64,000 bases of DNA from Terriglobia bacterium. Its GTDB lineage: Bacteria > Acidobacteriota > Terriglobia > Bryobacterales > Bryobacteraceae. Of this stretch, positions 44,636 through 53,895 are shown piece by piece. The stretch covers positions 1-64,000 of the forward strand of contig RGPS01000006.1 of assembly GCA_010084195.1 (NCBI GenBank), read 5' to 3'. The translations under genes and the position numbers were made by a program. Under the pieces are notes generated by a model, which made no database searches, was not told the DNA's origin, and saw only the letters and a list, made by a program, of their open reading frames with translations. Every line of letters begins with the position of its first letter. Position 1 is the first letter of the stretch.

Positions 44636-46114
44636 ATGCGGTACATTTCTTGCCTCTGTCTTTGCGGAGCTTTATTTGCCACTGAACCCAATGCGGCGAC
44701 GAAAAACTGGTGGGTTCACACCACGGCACTTTCCAATGATTCGATGAAAGGACGCGAGGCGGGCACGGAGGAGTATCAGCGTGCGGCCCGATATGTAGCC
44801 ACACAGTTCGAGAAAGCAGGTTTGAAGCCTGCCGGGGAGAAAGGCTACTTTCAAGGCGTACCGCTCCATCAGGTCCGCTTCGACCCGGGTGTCTCTACGG
44901 CAGAATTGATTCGGGCTGGTTCAGCTACAAAGCTGAAATGGCTGCAGCAGATCGCGTTTCGGATGCAGGAGCAACTTCCCGGAGGCCTGGAAGCACCCTT
45001 GGTATTCGCGGGGACCGGTGAAGCTCCTGTTGGATTTCAGGCGACAGGAAAGATTATTGTTCAATTGACGGGGCACACCTCGCGAGCGGTGCCAGGTGGC
45101 GCAGTGGCAATGCTTGGGATCGATAACCCCGATGCCGCCGAAACGCCCCGCTGGCCGGTTCAATATCTGGTTTCAATGCGTCTTGCGGAGAACAAGGCAG
45201 CCGCCCCTTCGGCGATGGCATTCCGGTTTAACCCAGCGGAGGCGGAGGTCTTGTTTGCGGGCTCCGGCCACACATACAAAGAGCTTCTGGAAGCCGCGCG
45301 CGCGGACAGGCCCCTACCCTGGTTCGAACTACCCTCCCGGTTGAAAGTCAGCCTGGCAACAAAAGCTTCGGACGTGTCTTCTGACAATGTTCTGGCAGTG
45401 CTGCCCGGTTCCGATCCGGCACTTTCGAATGAGTATGTGGCGATCTCAGCGCACCTGGATGGCTACGGTCTGGGTGAAGCCTGGGGCAAAGACAATATCT
45501 ACAACGGCTCTTTCGACGACGCGGCCTACGTGGCGACATTGATCGATTTTGCCGAGAAACTAAAGGCCGCCGGAAGAGTGACCAGGCGCTCGATTCTGTT
45601 CGTGGTGGTGACAGCGGAGGAGAAGGGCATGCTTGGGTCCAGCTACTACGCCCGCCATCTCACAGTCCCGAAAGATCACATCGTGGCGAACGTCAACCTG
45701 GACCAGCTTCGCCCGATTTTCCCGCTGAAGACCCTCACGATGCTGGCGCTGAACGAGTCGACACTAGGGGAGACGGCGCGGCGGGTTGCCGGGACAATGG
45801 GCATTCAGATTCGCGCCGATCTGGAGCCGGCGCGCAACCTGTTGCGGCGCTCCGATCACTGGAATTTCATGCAGATCGGAGTCCCGGCTGCGGGATTCAT
45901 CTTCGGCTATGAAAAAGGAACTCCGGATGAGGCCGCTTACCGGGAATGGTATGCCAAACGCTATCATTCACCGCTCGACGACCTGAATCAGCCCTGGCTC
46001 CCGGAGGCCGCTGACAAGTTCAATATGTTCTTCGGCGCGCTGGTGGAAGACATCGCGAACGCGCAGGAAAAACCCAAATGGTTGCCAGGAAGTTCATTCA
46101 CCGGGAAACAGTGA
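44636..46114 (+). CDS. Secreted M28 zinc aminopeptidase
   Basis: A 492-residue protein starting at ATG 44636 (RYISCLCLCGALFA signal). After an N-terminal region, a PA-type insert (GQVTGHTSRAVPGG) may be present; VAISAHLDGYGLGEAWGKDN, NGSFDDAAYVATL and VVVTAEEKGMLGSSYYA hold the His, Asp and Glu ligands of the two-zinc M28 site. Extracytoplasmic peptide degradation is likely. An earlier in-frame start lies inside the rnpB antisense. Confidence 0.88.
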   Translation: MRYISCLCLCGALFATEPNAATKNWWVHTTALSNDSMKGREAGTEEYQRAARYVATQFEKAGLKPAGEKGYFQGVPLHQVRFDPGVSTAELIRAGSATKLKWLQQIAFRMQEQLPGGLEAPLVFAGTGEAPVGFQATGKIIVQLTGHTSRAVPGGAVAMLGIDNPDAAETPRWPVQYLVSMRLAENKAAAPSAMAFRFNPAEAEVLFAGSGHTYKELLEAARADRPLPWFELPSRLKVSLATKASDVSSDNVLAVLPGSDPALSNEYVAISAHLDGYGLGEAWGKDNIYNGSFDDAAYVATLIDFAEKLKAAGRVTRRSILFVVVTAEEKGMLGSSYYARHLTVPKDHIVANVNLDQLRPIFPLKTLTMLALNESTLGETARRVAGTMGIQIRADLEPARNLLRRSDHWNFMQIGVPAAGFIFGYEKGTPDEAAYREWYAKRYHSPLDDLNQPWLPEAADKFNMFFGALVEDIANAQEKPKWLPGSSFTGKQ

Positions 46115-46143
46115 GCGAAGCAGCAGTGATAAAATATTTTTAG

Positions 46144-46220
46144 GGCGGGGTAGCTCAGCTGGCTAGAGCGACGGTCTCATAATCCGTAGGTCGGGAGTTC
46201 GAGTCTCCCTCCCGCCACCA
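46144..46220 (+). tRNA. tRNA-Met (anticodon CAT, elongator type)
   Basis: 77 nt: acceptor GGCGGGG pairs with a CTCCCGCC-type 3' strand, D arm AGCTCAGCTGGCTAGAGC, anticodon loop CTCATAA with T33-CAT, T arm GGGAGTTCGAGTCTCCC and encoded CCA. A T-T mismatch closes the anticodon stem. A tRNA-Ile with lysidine at C34 would share CAT, but the body is like elongator Met. Confidence 0.93.
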
Positions 46221-46288
46221 AATTCTTCCTTCGATTTTCTCGAACACTCGTGTTCCCGTCCAAAGCCGGTTTGCGACATGCTGGGAGC

Positions 46289-46783
46289 ATGAGAAAGTTT
46301 GCCTTACCGACGGCAGCAATCCTGCTGCTGGTGTCCCTAACTCCCGAAGTCCAGGCTGCCCGAAAACCCTTGGAACTCAGGTGGAGCGAACTCGCAAACA
46401 TGGTCGTTGGACACAAGGTGGCCGTTACGCTCACGGATGATCTGATCGTGGGTGGTGAAGTTGCTTCGGTTCGGGACGAATCCATCGTGCTGGATGTGAC
46501 GGCACCCACGAAGGGCTTTCCACAGGGTAATGGCGTCGTCCCACGGGCGACAATCAAGCTGATCAGCCTGGAAACGATGACGGGCTCGGTTGGTCGGGCT
46601 GTGGGGACAACACTCGGCGTGCTGATGGGGATGCCGCTGGGAGCTTTGGCGGCTGACAAAGTCGGGGGTACTGGCCCGCGACTGACGGCTTTCTTTCTGG
46701 TCGCGGGCGCGACCAGCACAACCGGCTATTACCTCGGGCGCGAGTTGGGCCGTCGCATCACTCAGATCAAAATCATTCCGTAG
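46289..46783 (+). CDS. Secreted hypothetical protein
   Basis: A 164-residue protein from ATG 46289 with signal KFALPTAAILLLVSLTPEVQA. The first half has SELANMVVGHKVAVTLTDDLIVGGEVASV, like a small SH3/LSm-type beta barrel; the second has a hydrophobic Gly-rich stretch (VGTTLGVLMGMPLGALAADKVG) that may insert in a membrane. The function is not known. Confidence 0.68.
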   Translation: MRKFALPTAAILLLVSLTPEVQAARKPLELRWSELANMVVGHKVAVTLTDDLIVGGEVASVRDESIVLDVTAPTKGFPQGNGVVPRATIKLISLETMTGSVGRAVGTTLGVLMGMPLGALAADKVGGTGPRLTAFFLVAGATSTTGYYLGRELGRRITQIKIIP

Positions 46784-46799
46784 CCCAGCCAAACTCATA

Positions 46800-46805
46800 T
46801 ATAAT
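46800..46805 (+). promoter_or_regulatory. Candidate -10 element before the FG-GAP operon
   Basis: TATAAT, within TATATAAT, lies 31 bases before the start of the FG-GAP gene. A good -35 is not seen at the usual spacing. An AAGGAGAT ribosome binding site follows. Confidence 0.4.
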
Positions 46806-46836
46806 TCGAAGCGCCTACCTAAAGGAGATCTGTCTC

Positions 46837-48717
46837 ATGTTCCTATGCGCTTCGCGTTTCTCGATTGCAGTTGCCCTCGTGGCCTTGCCGGCCCTGGCTG
46901 CCGGACCCACGTTTGTCCCCGATTACACGTTCAAAGGTGCTGCTCTGACCGGCTGGCACACTTCCGGGGCCGCCACCTGGAAGGCGCAGGATGGTGAGAT
47001 TACCGGGACCCCTTCGGCGGCCGCCGGGGGATGGCTCACCCTCGACAAGTCATTTCAGGACGTGGGCGTCTATGCGTCGTTCAAGTGTCCGGCGGGCTGC
47101 AAGGCCGGGATTCTGGTCCGCGCGGAAAAGACACCCACTGGGATGAAGGGGCAGTTTGTTTCGCTCACCGAAGGCGACCAGGCCATCTACAACGTCACCC
47201 TCGACGCGAACGGCAACGAAACATCTCGTGAAAAAGTGAAGCCGGTGGCTTCCATGGTCCGCGTAGCTGTGACGCCTCCGGCACCTCCGGCAGGCGCGGC
47301 GGGTCGGGGAGCAGGACGTAGTCCCGGCGGTCGCGGTGGCTATCGACCGGGGGAATGGAATTCTGCCCAGGTGATTGTGGATGCCGACATTGTGCGGGCG
47401 AATCTGAATTCCGTCAACGGCGCACTGGGTTCCGGGGCCACAGAAGACAAGATGGAAGGCTTCGGCCCCATCGCGCTCTATTCGGGCGGCACTGCGGCCG
47501 TTTCGTACAAGGAAGTCGGGTACAAGGATCTCGGCGTTCGGGTGGCACCTCCCGAGGTGACCTCGACGAAGTTCCGCATGCAGCGGATCGACGAGTTTTA
47601 CTACTCGTGGGGCGTTTCTGCAGCGGATATTAACCACGACGGAGTGCTCGATGTCGTTGCCGGACCCTACTACTACCTGGGACCGAACTTTACAGAGAAG
47701 CGCGAGATTTACATGGCATCCACCGTGTCGCCGTCGGTTCAGTACTCGGCGACGATGGTGAACTTCTCGCACGATTTCACCGGCGACGGCTGGCCCGATG
47801 TGATCACGACGACCGCCGGCAAACCCGTCATGCTGTACGTAAACCCAAAGGGCGAAGCCAGACGCTGGAGCAAGTACCAGGTAGTGCCGACGATTATGAC
47901 GGAAATCTGCCAACTGCGGGACATGGATGGCGACGGGATGCCGGATTTGATCACCGGGGTCGGCGGCGTTCTGTCGTGGGCAACACCGGACAAGGCGAAT
48001 CCAACCGGGCCGTGGGTTATCCATAAGATCTCGGGGCCTGCCGGCGTGGTGGCGCACGGCATGGGTGTTGGGGACGTTAATGGTGATGGAAAACCGGATG
48101 CGCTGTCGAGTCTGGGGTGGTATGAGCAACCTGCGAATGCGGCTGCGGCAACCGAACCGTGGAAATTCCACGAACAGACGTTCGGTACCGGTGGCGCGGA
48201 AATGGCCGTCTACGACGTGAACGGCGATGGAAAAAATGATGTAGTGACAGCTCTGGCCGCACACGGCTACGGCCTGGCGTGGTTCGAGCAGAAGAGGGAC
48301 AGCTCTGAATCAACAGGAGCGGGCCGGATCTTCTTTGAACAGCACATGATCATGGGCGACCTGTCCGACAAGAATGCCGGCGGCGTGACTTTCACCGAAC
48401 CGCACGGGGCAACGTCCGGCGATATGGACGGCGATGGTGTGCCGGACTTCGTGGTGGGCAAGCGATACTGGTCCCACGAAGACAGCTATACGGACCCTGA
48501 TCCGTTTGGCCCACCGGTGCTCTATAGCTACAAGACAGTTCGGAACAAGACGGCACCAGGCGGGGCGGAATTCGTGCCCGAGCTGATCAACAATCGCTCC
48601 GGAGCTGGTTCTCAACTTCTCGCAACGGACCTGAACAAGGACGGCGCGGTTGATATCGTAACCTCGAATAATCGTGGCACCTTCATTTTCTGGGGTACCG
48701 CAAAGAAGAAAAAATGA
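46837..48717 (+). CDS. Secreted FG-GAP/VCBS repeat protein with N-terminal DUF1080-like domain
   Basis: A 626-residue protein with a signal peptide (SIAVALVALPALAAG). Residues ~25-210 form a concanavalin-like domain (FKGAALTGWHTSGAATWKAQ), followed by a beta-propeller with Asp-rich Ca-binding FG-GAP motifs: DINHDGVLDVV, DFTGDGWPDVI, DMDGDGMPDLI, DVNGDGKPDAL, DVNGDGKNDVV, DMDGDGVPDFV and DLNKDGAVDIV. The site is preceded by AAGGAGAT. It overlaps the ThuA gene (ATGA). A role in binding or hydrolysis of exopolymers is likely for this group. Confidence 0.85.
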   Translation: MFLCASRFSIAVALVALPALAAGPTFVPDYTFKGAALTGWHTSGAATWKAQDGEITGTPSAAAGGWLTLDKSFQDVGVYASFKCPAGCKAGILVRAEKTPTGMKGQFVSLTEGDQAIYNVTLDANGNETSREKVKPVASMVRVAVTPPAPPAGAAGRGAGRSPGGRGGYRPGEWNSAQVIVDADIVRANLNSVNGALGSGATEDKMEGFGPIALYSGGTAAVSYKEVGYKDLGVRVAPPEVTSTKFRMQRIDEFYYSWGVSAADINHDGVLDVVAGPYYYLGPNFTEKREIYMASTVSPSVQYSATMVNFSHDFTGDGWPDVITTTAGKPVMLYVNPKGEARRWSKYQVVPTIMTEICQLRDMDGDGMPDLITGVGGVLSWATPDKANPTGPWVIHKISGPAGVVAHGMGVGDVNGDGKPDALSSLGWYEQPANAAAATEPWKFHEQTFGTGGAEMAVYDVNGDGKNDVVTALAAHGYGLAWFEQKRDSSESTGAGRIFFEQHMIMGDLSDKNAGGVTFTEPHGATSGDMDGDGVPDFVVGKRYWSHEDSYTDPDPFGPPVLYSYKTVRNKTAPGGAEFVPELINNRSGAGSQLLATDLNKDGAVDIVTSNNRGTFIFWGTAKKKK

Positions 48718-49679
48718 CGACTCGACGTATTTTCACCGCTGCGGCCTTTGCCGCCCTTCTCATTGCACCTGCCACCGTACCTGCAGCCACGCCGATCAAA
48801 GTCATGCTGCTGGATGGAGAGAGCGGTGGTCCGTACCACAAATGGCAGATTGTGACGCCGGTACTGAAGAAGCAACTGGAAGATACCGGGTTGTTTCAGG
48901 TAGATGTGGTGACTGCTCCGAAGGCTGGCGAAGATTTCAGCAACTTCCACCCGGACTTCGGGAAGTACAAAGCGGTGGTGGCGAACTACGATGCGGCCGA
49001 ATGGCCTGCGGACCTCAAGGCCAGCCTGGATACCTATATGAAGAATGGTGGAGGCTTGTCGATTGTTCATGCAGCTGACAATGCGTTCGGCCAGTGGACC
49101 GAGTGGAACAAGATGATCGGCGTGGGTGGCTGGCGCGGACGGACGGAGAAGGAAGGCCCTCGCTGGTTCTTTAAGAACGGCAAGCTGGACAAGGACCCGT
49201 CCCCGGGCCGAGCGGGCGCGCATGGTCGGCGGGTTCCGTATCAGGTGGTGAATCGGGATACGAATCACCCGATTACCAAGGGCCTGCCCGCGCAATGGAT
49301 GCATCAGGGCGATGAACTCTACAATTCGCTGCGTGGCCCCGGCGAGAACATGACGGTGCTGGCCACCGCATTTTCAGACCCCGCCAACGCCGGAACGGGC
49401 CGTGATGAGCCCGTGCTGATGGTGGTGAATTACGGCAAGGGTCGGGTCTTCCACACGATTATGGGACACGATATTGTGGCGTTGAGTTGCGAAGGCTTTG
49501 TGGCAACATTCCAGCGCGGGACTGAGTGGGCTGCGACCGGCAAGGTAACGCAGAAGGTGCCGGCCACTTTCCCGACGGCGACTTCGGTGACGTACCGAAC
49601 CGACTACGCGACCATGGACCCCGGGTTTAAGAATGGCCTGAACGGTTTGGATGCTCAACCGGCTGGTCGGGGCAGATAG
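48714..49679 (+). CDS. Secreted ThuA-like protein
   Basis: A 321-residue protein with signal RIFTAAAFAALLIAPATVPAA. KVMLLDGESGGPYHKW, KAVVANYDAAEWPADLKASL, LSIVHAADNAFGQW and GKGRVFHTIMGHD are typical of ThuA, which resembles class I glutamine amidotransferases and acts on sugar metabolites. It shares a promoter with the FG-GAP protein through a 4-bp overlap. Confidence 0.85.
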   Translation: MTTRRIFTAAAFAALLIAPATVPAATPIKVMLLDGESGGPYHKWQIVTPVLKKQLEDTGLFQVDVVTAPKAGEDFSNFHPDFGKYKAVVANYDAAEWPADLKASLDTYMKNGGGLSIVHAADNAFGQWTEWNKMIGVGGWRGRTEKEGPRWFFKNGKLDKDPSPGRAGAHGRRVPYQVVNRDTNHPITKGLPAQWMHQGDELYNSLRGPGENMTVLATAFSDPANAGTGRDEPVLMVVNYGKGRVFHTIMGHDIVALSCEGFVATFQRGTEWAATGKVTQKVPATFPTATSVTYRTDYATMDPGFKNGLNGLDAQPAGRGR

Positions 49680-49759
49680 CGCAGGGCGTCTTTTAGATTC
49701 GTAACAATTTCTTCGAATCCCCAAGGCGAGCGCAGGGCGTCCAACATAGTAAGAACCCC

Positions 49760-51160
49760 ATGCGAATAACCTCTGCCCTGTTGGCCCTGTTGTCTTTGGC
49801 GACTTTACTTCTTCCGGCTCAAACACCGTCGGCCAGGCGGGCAAGCGCCGTACTTTCTGATTTCAGCTCCGCGCTGGAAGAGCTTTGTGCCGCCGTCAGC
49901 CCGGCAGTGGTCGAGATTGAGGTCCGGTCCAGGACGCAGATTGAGAGCAGTGACGGCAGCCGCGCTGGATTTTTCGCGCAGCGTTCGGGTAATGGCTCAG
50001 GCGTTATTGTGGACCCCTCGGGCTACATCGTCACCAATGCGCACGTCATCGCGGGATCGCGGGACATTGACGTGAGTATTGTGAACCCCGCTCTCGGTGG
50101 CGGGCGGGCGGCGCACAAACACTACCCGGCACGGGTGATTGGCATCGACAAAGAAACGGATCTGGCGGTCCTCAAGATTGAGGCAACCGGCTTGCCAACG
50201 CTTTCGTTTCGGGACTCGGACAAACTCCGACAAGGCCAGATTGTGCTGGCGCTGGGTAGTCCGCTTGGCCTCGAAAATACTCTGACGGTGGGGCATGTGT
50301 CCGCAACTTCGCGCCAGCTGAAGCCGGAAAAGCCTATCTTTTACGTGCAGACCGATGCCCCCATCAACCCGGGCAACAGCGGCGGCCCGCTTTTGGATAC
50401 GGACGGCAAGATTGTGGGAATCAACACGCTGATCCTTTCGCAATCCGGAGGCAGCGAAGGTATCGGCTTCGCGATTCCGGCAAACCTGGCGCGCCGTATC
50501 TACGAGCAACTGCGTAAGGACGGCCATATTTCCAGGGGAACTATCGGCGTCATCGCGCAAGACATCACCGCCGTGATGTCCCAGGCTCTGGCCCTGAATC
50601 GCCACCCCGGGGTGATCATCTCCGATGCAGTCCCAGGAGGGGCTGCATCGACAGCAGGTCTGGAACCAAATGATATTGTGCTGACTCTGAACGGACGCGC
50701 GGTTATTGAGGCGCGCAACGTACAAGAAACCGTGCTTAATGGAAGTGCCGGCGAAAAGCTGGTGTTCACCGTTCTGCGCGGAGGGGAGACGCTGGAAAAA
50801 ACAGTCACGATTCAGGCCCGGCCGCAGCAAACCCTGCCGCTGGAAGATTTGGTGAATCTGGAGTCCAATCTGGTGCGTGAGTTGGGAATTCTGGCCCTCA
50901 CGCTGGATGAGAAATTCTCCCCCAGCATGCCCCACGCACGGGGCAAAGCGGGCGTGGTAGTGGCAGCGATCCCTGCCGAGTTTGCCGCCCTGAATCCTGG
51001 GCTGCAAGCCGGGGACATCATTTACGCGCTGAATACAACGACGGTCCACACGCTGGAAGAACTCCGAAATGCGCTGAAAAACATTCACCCGGGCGATCCG
51101 GTAGCGCTTCTGACGGAACACGAGTCCACGCTGGGGTACGTAACGTTTATTTTCGAATAA
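49760..51160 (+). CDS. HtrA/DegP-like serine protease with PDZ domains
   Basis: A 466-residue secreted protease. Catalytic triad: H95 (VTNAHVI), D134 (KETDLAVLKI) and S207 (NPGNSGGPL). One PDZ domain (LEPNDIVLTLNGRAV) follows, and a second, less typical one (LNPGLQAGDIIYALNTT) ends the protein. It belongs to periplasmic protein quality control. A signal peptide covers the first 21 residues. Confidence 0.92.
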   Translation: MRITSALLALLSLATLLLPAQTPSARRASAVLSDFSSALEELCAAVSPAVVEIEVRSRTQIESSDGSRAGFFAQRSGNGSGVIVDPSGYIVTNAHVIAGSRDIDVSIVNPALGGGRAAHKHYPARVIGIDKETDLAVLKIEATGLPTLSFRDSDKLRQGQIVLALGSPLGLENTLTVGHVSATSRQLKPEKPIFYVQTDAPINPGNSGGPLLDTDGKIVGINTLILSQSGGSEGIGFAIPANLARRIYEQLRKDGHISRGTIGVIAQDITAVMSQALALNRHPGVIISDAVPGGAASTAGLEPNDIVLTLNGRAVIEARNVQETVLNGSAGEKLVFTVLRGGETLEKTVTIQARPQQTLPLEDLVNLESNLVRELGILALTLDEKFSPSMPHARGKAGVVVAAIPAEFAALNPGLQAGDIIYALNTTTVHTLEELRNALKNIHPGDPVALLTEHESTLGYVTFIFE

Positions 51161-51198
51161 GCCAACCAGAGCAACCGGGGCTGTACTCTGGCGCATCT

Positions 51199-51590
51199 CT
51201 ATTTTTTAGTGGTACTCTGGCTGCCAACGGAAGCCACTACGGTCCCACCCTCGGCAGCGGATTCGTGGAACTTCGCGCCGTTCTTCCCCAGTACCAGAAC
51301 GTAGACACTCTGTTCTTTTGTTTGGCGGTGAAACTCCAGGTGGAACCGTTCGGCGAGCAACGCGTGGAGCATGACACGAAATGCGGCTTCGGTGGTCGGT
51401 GTGACGGCCTGCCCCTGGATATCAAATCGCTCCGTTGCCAGCCAACCGGGACCAGAACTCTGCGATTCCATCACTTCCCAGGCCCCGCGGATGCAGGATT
51501 TCAGAGTGGCGTTTTGCGAATGGAGGCGGTGTCGAAAGTGGCGGCCAGGGCGGGGAGCGTGCTGAGAACCAGAACGCCGCAGTCATTACA
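51199..51590 (-). pseudogene. TIGR03435-family relic
   Basis: The longest frame (91 residues) contains WLATERFDIQG and LLAERFHLEFHRQTKEQ, the core of the TIGR03435 family expanded in Candidatus Solibacter. Upstream, in another frame, a signal-like LVLSTLPALAATFDTASIR is the family's N terminus (FxVASIK), after which a segment is missing. So the gene has an internal deletion and frame change. The function of the intact family is unknown. Confidence 0.7.
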
Positions 51591-51602
51591 GAGAATTGGG
51601 GA

Positions 51603-53009
51603 TCAGGTGCCGAGGCCGGGAACTTCGAGACCTTTGGTGGCCAGGTAGCCGTCGCGCACGTCGAAGATGCCGGGGTAGCGTTTTTCCCAGCCCTTGCTGG
51701 CCGCGGGAACGTATTCGCGGGCATTCGCTTCCAGCGCGGACGTGCCGGGAATCCAGGCTGCGATCCCGACGGAATGGACCAGCGCAGCTCCGGGGCAGGT
51801 TAGGTCCTGCACGCAGCGGAACATCTTGTATTTCTGGGCCGCAGCGGCAAGCAGCAGAGTTTGCGAGTGGCCTTTGCAGGCCTTGAGCGCGACGCCCGTG
51901 TAGCCCATCTCGCGCGCGGTCAGAAGGGCATCAAGGCCGGTCAGGGATTCGTCAATCACCACTGGTCGCAGTTTCGCCACCTCAAACATTGTGTTGGCGC
52001 GATTGGCGTTCAGATCGCGGGCAGTCGGCTGTTCGATGTACTGGACTCGTGAGAAGGCTGTGGGCGCGATCTGCTTCAGGCGCAGTGTGAAATCCAGAAC
52101 ATGTTTGGCGCTGGGGCAGCGCTCGTTAAAGTCGAGAGAGTAGACCCAGGCCTTGAAGCCTCGGGCAGCCTGGGCTCGGGTGGTTACCCTGTCGATTTCG
52201 GCGACACGATCTGAGTCCCAAACCAGGTCAGCACCGTTGAGTTTGATCTTGATGGCGGTGATGCCGGAGTAGGGGATCCAGGCTTCGAGGGTTTCCGGCA
52301 GGCCGTCATTGAGGCTGGTGTGGGCATCGGCGGCCGATAAGGGATCGGAAGCGCCCACCGAGTGGTACATGCGAACGCGGGGGATCGGGCGGCGAGCCAC
52401 GTACTTATCGAGAAACTCGCCGCGAAACTCGGGGTTATCCAGATAGTAGGCCAGATCGTGACGGACGAAGTCGCGGCCAGAGGTGAGGAAGGCATTGCGA
52501 CCGTGGAGCTTTCCAAAAGCGTCGTGGATCGCGGCGTCAATTGGGCTGGCGGTGACCAGAGTGCACAGTTTTGGAATCGGCGTGGTGAGGCTGAGTTCGC
52601 GGGAGACTTCGGCGGCAGCTTTCAGCCAGGCAGGTTCCAGGTCGTGGTTGATATCGAGGGGGTGTGCGTAGCTGCGGTAGTCGCGGGTGAGGGTGGCAAG
52701 CCTGGCGGCAAGGACCTTCATGGCGTTCAGCGTTATGTCATAGGGCAGGCCGGGAAAAGCCCATATGTTGCCCATGGACATGGATGCAGAACCCTCGGCT
52801 GACTTACCCGCTTGGGTGGAAAGGCGACAGCGGACATTGAGCATGGTGACGCGATCGACCTCCCTGCCCCCGAATTTGTAGGGGGTCCGGTAGAGGAAGT
52901 CCTCAAAGGAGAGGGTGAGGTCTTCGATGCGGGCGTCGGTGGAGGGTATCGCTGCCAGAACCGCAGGGGCGGCGGCTAAGCAGAGGAATTCGCGGCGTGG
53001 AAGGGTCAT
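51603..53009 (-). CDS. Enolase-superfamily (mandelate racemase-like) protein, secreted
   Basis: A 468-residue protein starting MTLPRREFLCLAAAPAVLA, a Tat-like signal. AIKIKLNGADLVWDSDRVAEI, VYSLDFNERC, YIEQPTARD and VVIDESLTG follow the barrel order of metal ligands (Asp, Glu, Asp/Glu) in enolase-superfamily enzymes, and GVALKACKGHSQTLLLAA holds a Lys near the end. Probably acts on an acid-sugar or dipeptide, which the sequence does not decide. Confidence 0.8.
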   Translation of the reverse strand: MTLPRREFLCLAAAPAVLAAIPSTDARIEDLTLSFEDFLYRTPYKFGGREVDRVTMLNVRCRLSTQAGKSAEGSASMSMGNIWAFPGLPYDITLNAMKVLAARLATLTRDYRSYAHPLDINHDLEPAWLKAAAEVSRELSLTTPIPKLCTLVTASPIDAAIHDAFGKLHGRNAFLTSGRDFVRHDLAYYLDNPEFRGEFLDKYVARRPIPRVRMYHSVGASDPLSAADAHTSLNDGLPETLEAWIPYSGITAIKIKLNGADLVWDSDRVAEIDRVTTRAQAARGFKAWVYSLDFNERCPSAKHVLDFTLRLKQIAPTAFSRVQYIEQPTARDLNANRANTMFEVAKLRPVVIDESLTGLDALLTAREMGYTGVALKACKGHSQTLLLAAAAQKYKMFRCVQDLTCPGAALVHSVGIAAWIPGTSALEANAREYVPAASKGWEKRYPGIFDVRDGYLATKGLEVPGLGT

Positions 53010-53134
53010 ATTCGGGAAATTCCTGCCAACAAGAGAGCAAAAGGGTCGCATCGGTTGCGTCCCATCATTATTTGGCGTATTTTTGAAAGATTAGCAAACG
53101 TGGAGTCCGGCGTCCACGATGGAGGAACTTTTCG

Positions 53135-53878
53135 ATGATCACCCTGAGCAGACCGAGAACAACGTGGACCGTCGGCGCACTGATGCTGTGCGCGGCAGCA
53201 GTTGCACAGGCCGGAAGCGTGGGAAGCTATGCTGCATGCGGCAATGCCAGTTTTGGGACTTATGCCGCGTCGGGCTACCGCTGCACCTTGGGCGCGGTTG
53301 ATGTCTTCAATTTCGAGTTGTACACGGTAGACGCCGCAGGGACTCCAACGGTGGCGGGCAGCGGCCTGCTGAATACCATCTTTGTGGATCCGACCTGGAG
53401 CGCCAGCACTGGTATTGCGCAGGTGATTGTGGCCGGCTTCACGGGAATGGTGGTGGACAGGTTTACAACGGAGGCCTGGATGATTCGGTTTACGATTGAT
53501 CCGCCTCCTGTTGTATCCGGCGAAGACATGTCACTGGACCCACCGTTCGGCATAATTCAGGGAACCCAAAGCTATTGCGCCGATGGCCTGTTTAACACCT
53601 CCGGAGTTTGCAGTTCCGGAACGGGGGGGCTGGCCACGTTTGGTATTGGAACCCCGGCACAATTGAGATTCACTTCTCCGCTGGCAACCCTCGACACAAT
53701 GACGACAATCCGCCTGAATCCGGGCCTGAACACGCCTTCCGGGTTTGACGGCGTGGTCTTCGACATCTACACGACGCAGGGCACTATCCCGGAACCGGGG
53801 ACCTGGCTGATGATGGCCACAGGCCTGGGCCTCGCCGGGCTCGGCCGATCTTTGCGGACAAGGGCGTCGGAACGGTAG
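53135..53878 (+). CDS. PEP-CTERM sorting protein
   Basis: A 247-residue protein with an N-terminal signal (RTTWTVGALMLCAAAVAQAG) and a C-terminal sorting tail: IPEPGTWLMMATGLGLAGLG followed by basic residues. The central region is beta-rich, with paired Cys and no recognised motif. GGAGGAAC precedes the ATG. Export and anchoring via the exosortase system are inferred from the tail. Confidence 0.85.
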   Translation: MITLSRPRTTWTVGALMLCAAAVAQAGSVGSYAACGNASFGTYAASGYRCTLGAVDVFNFELYTVDAAGTPTVAGSGLLNTIFVDPTWSASTGIAQVIVAGFTGMVVDRFTTEAWMIRFTIDPPPVVSGEDMSLDPPFGIIQGTQSYCADGLFNTSGVCSSGTGGLATFGIGTPAQLRFTSPLATLDTMTTIRLNPGLNTPSGFDGVVFDIYTTQGTIPEPGTWLMMATGLGLAGLGRSLRTRASER

Positions 53879-53895
53879 TTCTGCGCGCTGCCCCG

